Shown: positions 1-7,651, counted from the stretch's first letter. The stretch: DNA of 10,954 nt from an uncultured Collinsella sp. (GCA_958419975.1 CATZIG010000045.1:1-10954); one strand, 5' to 3'. Translations and numbers: made by a program. The notes: generated by a model from the sequence alone, not told the origin.

Positions 1-1941
1 TTCCTTGTCGAGGACCGTAAAGCGTACGGCATCCAGGTGCTCCAAGATGCTGATGGCACGTTTGCGCGACACACCCAGGGTCTCGCGCAGCACGCTCGTG
101 GTGGCAGCGCCGCCGGCTGCCTCAATGGCAGCGGCAACAAGCTCGCGCGCATGGGCCTCGGCGGCAGCGGACAGGGCAACGTCGCGCTCGACCTTAACGA
201 TCGAGCGGTTGAGCGAAAGCTCGCGCAGGGCACGCGTCATGGTGTCGCGGCCGAGCTGCAGCTGTTCGCCCACCTCGGGAAGCGCCGGTGCATCCAGGCC
301 GGCCTCGTCAAGCAGCGCGACGATCCGCTCGCAGGCCTCTCGCACCACGCGTGCCGCCGCGGCGGCCGAATGCGGATCGAATACCTCGGCGCCCTCGGCG
401 GCGCACACGCCACGCGAGCAGCCCTCGGCAATCAGAGCCGCGGCAACGCCATCATCAGCGGCAGGCCACGCAGCATGGGCAACGGCGCCGGGCGTAAAGC
501 CCGTCTCCTTGGGGGCAGCCGCGTGCATGGCGGACAGGGTCGCCGCCAGTGCATCCATCGCGGCGTCGAGCGCGGCGGCATTCACATACAGCGCATCGCC
601 CGAGCCGGCAAGCTTGTAAACAACACCTCGCGCCACCAGCTCGTTCAGCGCGGCGTCGGCCTCAACGGAAACAAGATCGAGCGCTGCGGCAACGTCGGCA
701 ACCACGATCGGCAACGCCTGCAGCGCCAGCCACGCATCCACACCAGCGACGGCATCGCCGGCCTCAAGCGCCGCAAGCAGCGTGCGCTCCCCCGCCGAAA
801 GCTCGCGCGAGCGACGGCAGCGCGAAAGCAGCACGCGCCCGCCGCCAATGAGCATAACGGGCGAATACGACAGCACCACGGCATGGTCTCCAGCGCGCAG
901 CGGCAGCGGCTCCTCCAAGCGCACCTGTACGGTACGGGTCTCGCCCACCGCCATGGGGGCCTCGCCCTCCAAAAGCATGATGCGGCCGACGGCCTCGGCC
1001 GTGCCGGCCATCACATGCACGCGCGCGCCCGACTCGAGCACGCGCGGCTTGGCGCCCTCGCGGCCCAGGTAGGTGAACGTCATCATAAAGCGCAACGTTT
1101 GACCAAAGCGGCCCGCCACGCCCAGCATCTCGCCACGGTCAAGTGCCGCGACACCGTCACCTACCAGGTTGAGCGCCACGCGTTGCCCAGGCAGCGCGCG
1201 CGGCGTATCGCCATGCACCTGAATCCCGCGCACACGACAGACCGTACGCGACGGTAAAGCCATCAGCTCGTCACCCACCGCAACGGGCGCATCGTGCAGC
1301 GTTCCCGTCACGACAGTGCCGACGCCCTTGATCGTAAAGCAGCGGTCAATCGGCAGGCGAGGTGCGGCATCGCTCCGCTCGGAACGGTCACGACAGGCAT
1401 CCCAGCAGGCACTTACCTGCTCGTCGAGCACCGCAAGCAGCCCGTCGATCCCATCGCCCGTCTTAGACGACACGGGCACAATGGGCGCGCCCGCAAACAC
1501 GGTACCCGACAAAAAGTCATCGACATCGAGCTCGGCAAGCTCGGTCATCTCGGCATCGGCCAGGTCACACATCGTCAGCGCGACCACCATATGCGTAACG
1601 CCCAAAAGCTCCAGCACATGCACGTGCTCGCGGGTCTGCGGCATCACGCCCTCGACGGCCGAAACCACCAGCACGGCCACGTCGATGCCTGTCGCACCCT
1701 GCACCATGGCGCGCAGGTAATGGGCATGCCCCGGCACATCGACCAGGCCCACGATCTTGCCGCTCGGCAGCGCCAGTTCGCCAAAGCCCAGCTCCACCGT
1801 CATGCCGCGACGACGCTCGACCTCTAGGCGATCGGGATTCTTGCCGGTCAACGCCTCGATCAGTGCCGACTTACCGTGGTCGACGTGGCCCGCCGTGCCA
1901 ACGATAACGGGACACTCCACCAGCGCTTGAACCTCACTCAT
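1..1941 (-). CDS. selB: Selenocysteine-specific translation elongation factor SelB (3' end cut by window edge)
   Basis: SelB is the EF-Tu-like GTPase that carries Sec-tRNA(Sec) to the ribosome and, through C-terminal winged-helix domains, binds the SECIS hairpin of selenoprotein mRNAs. I translated this frame by hand from ATG 1941..1939: 647 codons remain open to the left edge and no stop is reached. Visible motifs are the P-loop GHVDHGKS (residues 18-25), the switch segment RGMTVELGF (45-53), DVPGH (68-72), and VSSKTGDG for G5. The G4 position reads TMCD (123-126), lacking the usual Lys. The translation-factor beta-barrel domains follow (for example FTIKGVGTVVTGTL), then the Ala-rich winged-helix region, ending with SRKRAISILEHLDAVRFTVLD, typical of the last SelB helix-turn-helix. 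Family proteins are about 610-650 residues, so only a short tail should be missing. The ATG overlaps the selA stop (ATGA), and AGAAGG 10 nt upstream can serve as ribosome binding site. Confidence 0.95.
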   Translation of the reverse strand, partial: MSEVQALVECPVIVGTAGHVDHGKSALIEALTGKNPDRLEVERRRGMTVELGFGELALPSGKIVGLVDVPGHAHYLRAMVQGATGIDVAVLVVSAVEGVMPQTREHVHVLELLGVTHMVVALTMCDLADAEMTELAELDVDDFLSGTVFAGAPIVPVSSKTGDGIDGLLAVLDEQVSACWDACRDRSERSDAAPRLPIDRCFTIKGVGTVVTGTLHDAPVAVGDELMALPSRTVCRVRGIQVHGDTPRALPGQRVALNLVGDGVAALDRGEMLGVAGRFGQTLRFMMTFTYLGREGAKPRVLESGARVHVMAGTAEAVGRIMLLEGEAPMAVGETRTVQVRLEEPLPLRAGDHAVVLSYSPVMLIGGGRVLLSRCRRSRELSAGERTLLAALEAGDAVAGVDAWLALQALPIVVADVAAALDLVSVEADAALNELVARGVVYKLAGSGDALYVNAAALDAAMDALAATLSAMHAAAPKETGFTPGAVAHAAWPAADDGVAAALIAEGCSRGVCAAEGAEVFDPHSAAAAARVVREACERIVALLDEAGLDAPALPEVGEQLQLGRDTMTRALRELSLNRSIVKVERDVALSAAAEAHARELVAAAIEAAGGAATTSVLRETLGVSRKRAISILEHLDAVRFTVLDKE

Positions 1942-3395
1942 CGAGCAATCGCCTTCTCAACGCATGCGACGAGCGTCGATGCCGCCGTCTCGATATCGCG
2001 GTCACCCACGAGCGTGCGCACGTCAAACAGGACGCGATCGTGCGAGGCGCGCGTGACGACCGGCGTGTCGAAATCTTGGACGAGTGAGCGCTTGAGCACG
2101 TCAACGGAAAGACGCTCATCGACGAGGCGCACGGCAACGCACATGGTGGGCAGCTCGACGGTAGGCAGCGAGCCGCCGCCGGGAGTCGACGACTCCTCGA
2201 CGATTTCCACCTGCACGGCACACGGGCAACCGGCCTTATCGAGGCCGGCGACCATACGATCGCGCAGCTTACGAGCACGTCGCTCCAAATGAGCCTGCGG
2301 CAGCGTAAGCATGCTGAGCACCGGAATATCACGATGTGCCACGTCGGCACCGTCCATGTAGATACGCAGCGTGGCCTCGAGCGCCGCCAGTGCGAGCTTG
2401 CCCGGACGCAGGGCACGCATAAGCGGATGCGACCCGCAGGCCTGGACCAGATCGCGGCGACCCATGATAATGCCCGCCTGCGCGGCGCCGAGCAGCTTAT
2501 CGCCCGAGCATGACACGATATCGAGCCCCGCCGCGACCGAAGCCGGCGTGGTTTCTTCGCCTCCGCGCACCAAGATGTCGTCGGGCAATAGCGCGCCCGA
2601 CCCCTGGTCCTCGTAGAACAACAGACCATGCTTGTGGGCCAGGGCGGCAAGCTCCCGAGAACCTACCTCCTCGTGAAAGCCCTCAATGCGGTAGTTGGAA
2701 GGATGGACCTTAAGGATCATCGCCGTATCGGGCGTGATGGCGCGCTCGTAGTCGCTCAAATGCGTGCGGTTGGTAGCCCCGACCTCGACGAGTTTGGCGC
2801 CCGAAGCCGCCATGACATCGGGGATGCGGAAGCTGCCGCCGATCTCGACAAGCTCGCCGCGGCTGACGATGACCTCCTTGCCTGCGGCATGGGTCGCCAG
2901 CACCAGCAGCACAGCGGCGGCGTTGTTGTTAACGACCAGCGCGTCCTCGGCACCGGTAAGCGAGCGGATCAGCTGCGCGGCGTGCTCCTTGCGCGACCCA
3001 CGCGAACAGGAGTCCACGCTGTACTCGAGCGTGCTGTAGCCGCGCGCGACCTCGGCCACGGCTTTGGCAGCCGATTCCGCGAGCGGGGCGCGGCCCAAGT
3101 TGGTATGGATAACCACACCCGTGGCGTTGACGGCGGGACGCAGGCTTGGCAGCGCGGAGCGATGCGCACGCCACTCGATGGCCGAAGCCAGATCGCGCTT
3201 AGAGCGCGGGGCGGCGCCGGCGCGAATGGCGGCTCGCTCCTCGTCGAGCTCGGCCGTGACGGCGGCATGCACCACCGCGTCGCAGGTCTCCCCCGCCGCC
3301 TTCACCACCGGCCACTCGGCAAACAGCTCGTTGACGGAAGGAATGGCGCGCAGGCGGGCGCGTACCTCATCGGACATGTTCTGGCTATCGCTCAT
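1938..3395 (-). CDS. selA: L-seryl-tRNA(Sec) selenium transferase SelA
   Basis: SelA is a PLP enzyme that converts seryl-tRNA(Sec) to selenocysteinyl-tRNA(Sec) using selenophosphate. The protein has 485 residues, close to the family length (E. coli 463). An N-terminal helical domain for tRNA binding contains the typical IPSVNELF start (18-25) and is followed by the conserved NATGVVIHTNLGRAPL block (90-105). The NNNAAAVLL segment (156-164), EDQGSG (262-267) and the PLP-lysine motif SGDKLLGAAQAG with Lys300 complete the fold-type-I core. ATG 3395 is chosen because GAAAGG sits 6 nt upstream; the next Met (codon 7) has no such site. It follows the molybdoenzyme gene by 52 nt and its TGA overlaps the selB ATG by 4 bp, so SelA and SelB are very likely translationally coupled. 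The enzyme needs selenophosphate from SelD, and selD is not in this window. Confidence 0.97.
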   Translation of the reverse strand: MSDSQNMSDEVRARLRAIPSVNELFAEWPVVKAAGETCDAVVHAAVTAELDEERAAIRAGAAPRSKRDLASAIEWRAHRSALPSLRPAVNATGVVIHTNLGRAPLAESAAKAVAEVARGYSTLEYSVDSCSRGSRKEHAAQLIRSLTGAEDALVVNNNAAAVLLVLATHAAGKEVIVSRGELVEIGGSFRIPDVMAASGAKLVEVGATNRTHLSDYERAITPDTAMILKVHPSNYRIEGFHEEVGSRELAALAHKHGLLFYEDQGSGALLPDDILVRGGEETTPASVAAGLDIVSCSGDKLLGAAQAGIIMGRRDLVQACGSHPLMRALRPGKLALAALEATLRIYMDGADVAHRDIPVLSMLTLPQAHLERRARKLRDRMVAGLDKAGCPCAVQVEIVEESSTPGGGSLPTVELPTMCVAVRLVDERLSVDVLKRSLVQDFDTPVVTRASHDRVLFDVRTLVGDRDIETAASTLVACVEKAIAR

Positions 3396-3447
3396 GTGCG
3401 GCCTTTCAAAAGAAACGTGGATCAGTCGAATACATCAGCTGAGTCAA

Positions 3448-5565
3448 TTACTCGTTATTATCCTCGCGCGCCGCGATCTTTTCCACGCGAACGGCGTTTT
3501 CCTGGGTGAGCGCGGCGCCCGTCAACGGGTCCCAGCGCAAAGGTGTATGGTCGAGCGGGCCCACGCCCAAGGCCTGAGCGCCACCGGCATCGGCGCCAAA
3601 CGAACGCCCACCGGGGGCGGCCGACGTAAAGATGCACGCCGGATGCAGATACGGCGTCGTCTCCACGCGCACGCGGTCGCGGCCCATATCGCTCACGAGT
3701 TCGACGATCTCGCCGTCGGCAATACCCATGCGCGCAGCGGCATCGGCATTCATCTGCACGGCATCCAGGTCCGATCCAGCCTCGGCGGCACCTTGGGCCG
3801 CAAGCCTTCGCGAAGTGTGCGACTCAAAGGGACGGTTGCCGCTAATGAGACGAAACATCCCCGGGCCGGGCTCCACCATGGGCGCGATCCAGCCTGGCAC
3901 GCGTCCCAAGCCGGCACGCTCCCATACGTCACTTGCCAGCGCAATCTTGCCGCCGGCAAGCGGAATCACCGGCTCACCCGTGCGCGACGGCAGTGCCACG
4001 CCCGTATCGGCCCAGCCGCGCTCCTTGAGCTCGTCCAGATTGATTCCAAAAGGCGCCACGTGGGCAGCCGCCAGATCGTCAGACGTAAACTGGAAGTACT
4101 CGCCCGCACCACACGCCTGTGCCAGACCGGCAAAAATCTCCCGACCGGGACGCGTGTCGTCATGCTGCACGGGCAGCACGGCGTTGCGGTAGAACACCCG
4201 CGAATCGTTGACGCCCACGACCGTGCCCACGCCGCGGTCGGCCTCGAGATACGTCACGTCGGGCAGCACGAAGTCAGAAGCACGCGCCGTCTCGGACCAG
4301 CGAATATCAATCGTCACGAGCAAGTCGAGCTTCTGCAAAATACCCAGCCAAGCCTGTGCATTGCCATAGCCCGCACCGGGGTTACTGGCATAGACGATGA
4401 GCCCGCGCAAATCGCCGGCAAGAATCGACTGGCCGATGGTCGTGCACAGGCCGCGCACCGGATCGACCAGTGGATAGCGCTCGGACCCCAGCTTGGGCCC
4501 GCGAGGCACCGACGGCGTCGCAAAGCGTGCGGGATCGAGATCACCCAACACAAGCGGCGTGGATGGGTTGAGCGCGCCGCCCGCATGTCCAATACAGCCC
4601 AGCAGCACATCAACCATGCAGATAGCTCGCGCCGTCTGGGTACTGTTGGCATACGCGATGCCAATGCCGCCATGAAAGCCGGCGTCCACCACGGCAGCGG
4701 GCGCGGCGGCAGCTAGATCGCGCGCCGTGGCGGCGATCTCTGCGGCCGGCACGTCGCACATCGACTCGGCCCACTCGGGCGTCCAAGCAGCGGCCGCCTG
4801 CGCCAGCTCGTCAAAACCTGTGGTGTAGCGGGCAACGAACTCGTGGTCGTACAGGCCCTCGGCAATCAACACATGGGCAATACCCAACAGCAGCGCCAAG
4901 TCGCAGCCCGGACGCACGCGCAGCCAGCGGTCGGCAAGCGCAGCCGAGCCACTGCGCCGGGGGTCGACCACGATGATCTTCGCCCCACGCCGGCGCGCAT
5001 CGTTGAGCGCATCAACGGCCCCCGTCGTCGACGAATCCACCAGTGAACGCCCTAGGTACATGATGCAATCGGTATGCGCCAGGTCGGAGGCGGGACTATA
5101 GCCCAGGCTGTGCTCCCAACCGGTAAGTCGGCTTACCTCGCAGGCACCGTCTGCACCGTATACGTTGGGCGAGCCCAGCGCATGCATAAAACGACACGCC
5201 CAGTAGCGGTCGAACGAGGGCACGCCGAGCGTCATGCCCAGCGCACGCGGACCATGCCCGTCAACAATCCCCCCAATGCGCGCAGCGATCTGCGCAAACG
5301 CCTCGTCCCAGGTAATCGCATCGAACCCCGAGCCATCCTGGCGGCGGCGCATGGGGTGCATGATGCGGTCGCGCTCGTCAAACGGCATGTCCAGGCGATG
5401 CCGTCCGCGGGCGCACAGGGCACGCGCCGCGCACGGATGCCCCGGCACTGGCAACTCGGCCACCACGCGACCGTCCTCAACGCGTGCCGCAAAGGCGCAA
5501 TCGGCATAGCATCCCCCGCATGTGCTCACCACGGCGCGACCGTCACGCTTCACAGCAGATGCCAT
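3448..5565 (-). CDS. Cytoplasmic Mo/W-bisPGD oxidoreductase, PhsA/PsrA-like, substrate unknown
   Basis: A 705-residue catalytic subunit of the DMSO reductase superfamily. The N-terminal [4Fe-4S] motif is C16-x2-C19-x3-C23-x27-C51, followed by ARG, so the Lys that formate dehydrogenase H has two residues after the last Cys is Arg53. The predicted Mo/W ligand is Cys142 in GSPN-x7-C-E; with the same spacing E. coli FdhF has Sec140-His141, so here Sec is Cys (codon TGC) and the catalytic His is Glu143. Later blocks (VDPRRS, WLRVRPG, YASNPGAGYGN, ETARASDFVLPDVTYLEADR) and a molybdopterin dinucleotide-binding C-terminus complete the fold; the DFVLPDVTYLE region looks like PhsA/PsrA thiosulfate/polysulfide reductases. 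No twin-arginine leader and no electron-transfer or membrane partner gene lies next to it. Start 5565 is preferred over in-frame ATGs at 5631 and 5583 because AAAGGGG lies 8 nt upstream and the longer form would begin inside the preceding terminator. Formate dehydrogenase remains an alternative, but less likely. Confidence 0.85.
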   Translation of the reverse strand: MASAVKRDGRAVVSTCGGCYADCAFAARVEDGRVVAELPVPGHPCAARALCARGRHRLDMPFDERDRIMHPMRRRQDGSGFDAITWDEAFAQIAARIGGIVDGHGPRALGMTLGVPSFDRYWACRFMHALGSPNVYGADGACEVSRLTGWEHSLGYSPASDLAHTDCIMYLGRSLVDSSTTGAVDALNDARRRGAKIIVVDPRRSGSAALADRWLRVRPGCDLALLLGIAHVLIAEGLYDHEFVARYTTGFDELAQAAAAWTPEWAESMCDVPAAEIAATARDLAAAAPAAVVDAGFHGGIGIAYANSTQTARAICMVDVLLGCIGHAGGALNPSTPLVLGDLDPARFATPSVPRGPKLGSERYPLVDPVRGLCTTIGQSILAGDLRGLIVYASNPGAGYGNAQAWLGILQKLDLLVTIDIRWSETARASDFVLPDVTYLEADRGVGTVVGVNDSRVFYRNAVLPVQHDDTRPGREIFAGLAQACGAGEYFQFTSDDLAAAHVAPFGINLDELKERGWADTGVALPSRTGEPVIPLAGGKIALASDVWERAGLGRVPGWIAPMVEPGPGMFRLISGNRPFESHTSRRLAAQGAAEAGSDLDAVQMNADAAARMGIADGEIVELVSDMGRDRVRVETTPYLHPACIFTSAAPGGRSFGADAGGAQALGVGPLDHTPLRWDPLTGAALTQENAVRVEKIAAREDNNE

Positions 5566-5573
5566 CTCGATTA

Positions 5574-5580
5574 CCCCTTT
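5574..5580 (-). promoter_or_regulatory. Ribosome binding site deciding the start of the molybdoenzyme
   Basis: AAAGGGG on the minus strand is 8 nt before ATG 5565. It makes this the best start and leaves the upstream in-frame ATGs (5631, 5583) as leader sequence. Confidence 0.65.
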
Positions 5581-5629
5581 CATCAGCCAAACACAACAGG
5601 CCAAAAGCCCGGCAACGAGCCCCGGACCC

Positions 5630-5665
5630 AAAAAGCCTCCCGCACGGCAACGCCCCGCGGGAGGC
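5630..5665 (-). terminator. Intrinsic terminator after focA
   Basis: On the minus strand a perfect 9-bp GC-rich stem, GCCTCCCGC pairing with GCGGGAGGC (arms at 5665-5657 and 5643-5635, 13-nt loop), is followed directly by TTTTT (5634-5630). It lies about 20 nt after the focA stop codon and about 65 nt before the molybdoenzyme start, so it should end the hyc-focA transcript and separate it from the molybdoenzyme-selA-selB unit. The rest of the gap (5566-5629) shows no promoter I would defend. Confidence 0.85.
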
Positions 5666-5687
5666 CCAATGTCAAACAGACGGTACC

Positions 5688-6527
5688 TTACGCCTCGGAT
5701 TTCTTGGCGTAGATAAACCAGTAGCCGAGCGCGACCAGAACCGCGCCGCCCACGATGTTGCCCAACGTGGCGGCAGACAGGTTAAACGCAATGCCCGCGG
5801 CGTTAAGCGCATCGGCGCCGGCGACGTCGGCACCATAGCCGCACGCGTGCATCACGGCACCCATGGGCAAAAAGTACATGTTGGCGACGCAGTGCTCAAA
5901 ACCGCAGGCCACAAAGGCGGCGATGGGCAGCAGAATGCCCACAACCTTATCGACCACGGTCTTGCCGGCGGTACCGATCCACACGGCCAGGCACACAAAG
6001 ATGTTGCACAGGATGCCGCGGAAGAAGATCGTCACCCAGTCGATCGTCACCTTGCCGGCGGCGACGCTCACCATGGAATTGGCGACCGCCTCGCCGTTGA
6101 GTTTGTAAATGCCGGCCATGTACACCAAAAAGACGATGAACAGGGCACCGACAAAGTTACCGACCCATACGACGACCCAGGCCTTGAGCATCTGGACCAG
6201 GGTAATCTTTTTGCTCTTGAGCGCGCAGACCATAAGAGAATTGCCGGTAAACAGCTCGGCGCCGCACACCAGCACCAGCACCAGGCCCAAGCAAAAGCAC
6301 AGGCCGCCCACGACGCGCTGGGCGCCCCAGCCCAGCGTGCTATCGCTCAAGAACACGGTAAAGAACAGGCCGCCGAAGGCAATGAACGCGCCGGCGAACA
6401 TTGCCAACAGAAAGGCCTTTGCGACCGGCAGGTTGGCCTTGGTCACGCCGGCGGCCTCGGTCTTGGCCTCGATCGCGGCGGGCGCCAGGCAATCGGGAGC
6501 GGGATATTCTGCCTTGGAATCTGCCAT
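5688..6527 (-). CDS. focA: Formate/nitrite transporter family channel, FocA-like
   Basis: A 279-residue FNT-family membrane channel, expected to be pentameric in the cytoplasmic membrane and to move formate in or out. After a soluble N-terminus of about 35 residues there are six hydrophobic segments (around 38-60, 72-89, 113-138, 165-184, 193-208 and 250-272). The FNT signatures are present: CGAELFTGNS (88-97) with the gate Thr94, and GFEHCVANM (209-217) with the central-pore His212; Asn175 sits in the conserved ILCN stretch. The gene follows hycI by 39 nt in the same direction and precedes a terminator, so it is the last gene of the FHL operon. This context favours formate over nitrite or hydrosulfide. 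I choose ATG 6527; AGGAAAG/AAGAAG lies just upstream. An in-frame TTG at 6560 would add 11 residues and is less likely. Confidence 0.92.
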   Translation of the reverse strand: MADSKAEYPAPDCLAPAAIEAKTEAAGVTKANLPVAKAFLLAMFAGAFIAFGGLFFTVFLSDSTLGWGAQRVVGGLCFCLGLVLVLVCGAELFTGNSLMVCALKSKKITLVQMLKAWVVVWVGNFVGALFIVFLVYMAGIYKLNGEAVANSMVSVAAGKVTIDWVTIFFRGILCNIFVCLAVWIGTAGKTVVDKVVGILLPIAAFVACGFEHCVANMYFLPMGAVMHACGYGADVAGADALNAAGIAFNLSAATLGNIVGGAVLVALGYWFIYAKKSEA

Positions 6528-6566
6528 GTCAATCACTTCTTTCCTAATCAGCAGGGACAAGCGCTC

Positions 6567-7070
6567 CTATTGCTCTTGCCCCAAGCGGACAAAGTGGGAA
6601 AAGTCGTTGGCGGCTACGGCGTCGTACACGGCGTCGACGGCGTCAAAGACTTCCGGGGACATGGGGTTGTAGAACTCCGTGTCGCCCGGCTGAATCCCAA
6701 CGAAGACGATATCATCACACGATTGCTCGATTTCCTCGATAAGAATCGACAAAGGAAGCGAATGCGTGGTGAACATCGACTTGCGGGCCACATCGCGCTT
6801 GTCGAGCAGGCGGATGGACCCGACGGGCAGCGCCATGTCGGCGGCATCGACCAAGACCAGGCGAGGCGGACGCTCGCGCTTGACCTCGATGATGTCGTCC
6901 TCGGGCGTTTGGCCGCCGTCGATGGTGTACCAACCGGCGATGGGTGCGTCCTCCATCTTTTTAGAGAGCACGGGGCCGGCGGCATCGTCGGCACGCAGCA
7001 CGCTTCCCGCCGTGAGCACGATACCCGCAAACGGGGCGCCGTTCACATGACCATCCACAACGCGACCCAT
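6567..7070 (-). CDS. hycI: Hydrogenase 3 maturation endopeptidase HycI
   Basis: HycI is a Ni-dependent-recognition aspartic-type peptidase that removes the C-terminal peptide of the HycE precursor once the NiFe(CN)2CO centre is in place. The 167-residue protein matches E. coli HycI along its length. The metal-sensing residues are kept: the Asp pair in ADDAAGP (Asp29), Asp75 in LVDAADM, and His103 in TTHSLPL. GIQPGDTEFYNPMSPEV near the C-terminus is also typical. Two details differ: the usual GN before the Asp pair is GS (22-23), and there are about 13 more residues at the N-terminus than in E. coli. Start ATG 7070 overlaps the hycH stop by one base (TAATG) and has GGGGAGG 8 nt upstream, so translation is coupled to hycH. 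Confidence 0.95.
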   Translation of the reverse strand: MGRVVDGHVNGAPFAGIVLTAGSVLRADDAAGPVLSKKMEDAPIAGWYTIDGGQTPEDDIIEVKRERPPRLVLVDAADMALPVGSIRLLDKRDVARKSMFTTHSLPLSILIEEIEQSCDDIVFVGIQPGDTEFYNPMSPEVFDAVDAVYDAVAANDFSHFVRLGQEQ

Positions 7071-7651
7071 TACTGCAACCTCCCCGTCAGATACACGCCC
7101 GACACATCGCGCACGCGCTCAACCAGATCGCGAAACTTCATCAGAAACGCGACCTGCTGGGCATGCAGGCCAAAGTCGTCATCGAACACCGAGATGCCGG
7201 CCTTGGCCGACCCGCGAAAACCGCGCTCGTCGAGCAGCGCATCGCAGGCCTCGAGCAGCGACGGCACCGCCGCCTTGTCGAGCTGGCACTCGCCAAAGGA
7301 GCGGATGGCCTCGAACTTGGTCTTAGCCTCCCCCTCCGGCAGCGCGTCGACGAGCGAATAGAACACATCCACCGACACCGACAGGCGCGGCTCAAAGCAG
7401 TCGAGCACGCCGGTGTGGTGGCCCACGGCGAGCGTGTAGTACAGCACGTCGCAGGCCTCCTGGGGAACGTCTTCCTCGGTCTCCACAAACTTACGCGTGA
7501 GCTCATAGAAGACCACCTGGTCGGGAGCGTGGCCCAGGCAGGGGTCGGCGACGCCCTCGGCGGCCTCGTCGCTTGCGCGCGAGGCATCGCCAAAGGAGCC
7601 GCCGAGCATGCCGGGGCCCGCAAAGTAACCAGAGCGGTCCGTGAGCTCCAT
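7070..7651 (-). CDS. hycH: Formate hydrogenlyase maturation protein HycH
   Basis: HycH is an accessory protein of group 4a hydrogenases, needed for assembly of the FHL complex and thought to act on the HycE precursor; it is not a subunit of the finished enzyme. The 193-residue protein is recognised by VVFYELTRKFVETE (46-59), a stretch of the form DVLYYTLAVGHHTGVLDCFEP (68-88) and the C-terminal VSGVYLTGR, all close to the enterobacterial protein. The first 45 residues are Gly/Ala-rich and poorly conserved. ATG 7651 directly abuts the hycG TAG and GGAGGT lies 6 nt upstream, inside hycG. No transmembrane segment or cofactor motif is visible, consistent with a soluble chaperone-like role. Confidence 0.93.
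   Translation of the reverse strand: MELTDRSGYFAGPGMLGGSFGDASRASDEAAEGVADPCLGHAPDQVVFYELTRKFVETEEDVPQEACDVLYYTLAVGHHTGVLDCFEPRLSVSVDVFYSLVDALPEGEAKTKFEAIRSFGECQLDKAAVPSLLEACDALLDERGFRGSAKAGISVFDDDFGLHAQQVAFLMKFRDLVERVRDVSGVYLTGRLQ
7079..7085 (-). promoter_or_regulatory. Ribosome binding site of hycI inside hycH
   Basis: GGGGAGG within the last codons of hycH is 8 nt before the hycI ATG at 7070. It supports the longer N-terminus of HycI as genuine. Confidence 0.6.

Noticed and set aside
37..1257. 406-codon open frame on the plus strand
   Set aside because: Antisense to selB, whose minus-strand frame is open to the window edge and carries all family motifs.
1934..2650. 238-codon minus-strand frame inside selA
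   Set aside because: Out of frame with selA, Arg/Ser/Cys-rich and without any recognisable domain.
3414..3447. TTGACT (3447-3442) and the palindrome TCAGCTGA (3435-3442) before selA, as promoter or operator
   Set aside because: No -10 box at a proper distance from TTGACT, and an 8-bp palindrome is easily found by chance; the gap is short and selA is probably read from the upstream gene.
3064..4716. 550-codon open frame on the plus strand
   Set aside because: Antisense to the molybdoenzyme and selA, with low-complexity Arg/His/Ala composition and no motif.
5126..5149. A selenocysteine codon or SECIS hairpin in the molybdoenzyme
   Set aside because: The codon at the Mo-ligand position is TGC and the reading frame contains no internal TGA.
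5588..5612. TGGC...TTGG sequence before the molybdoenzyme as a sigma-54 promoter
   Set aside because: The -12 element lacks the required GC dinucleotide, and sigma-54 is not expected in this type of organism.
5566..5631. 22-residue hydrophobic N-terminal extension of the molybdoenzyme, possible export signal
   Set aside because: It would start in the T-run of the terminator, has no twin-arginine motif, and a good ribosome binding site precedes the later ATG.
5484..7361. 625-codon open frame on the plus strand
   Set aside because: It lies antisense to focA, hycI and part of hycH, which are certain. It is His/Gln/Arg/Gly-rich with no family motif, as expected for a shadow frame in GC-rich DNA.
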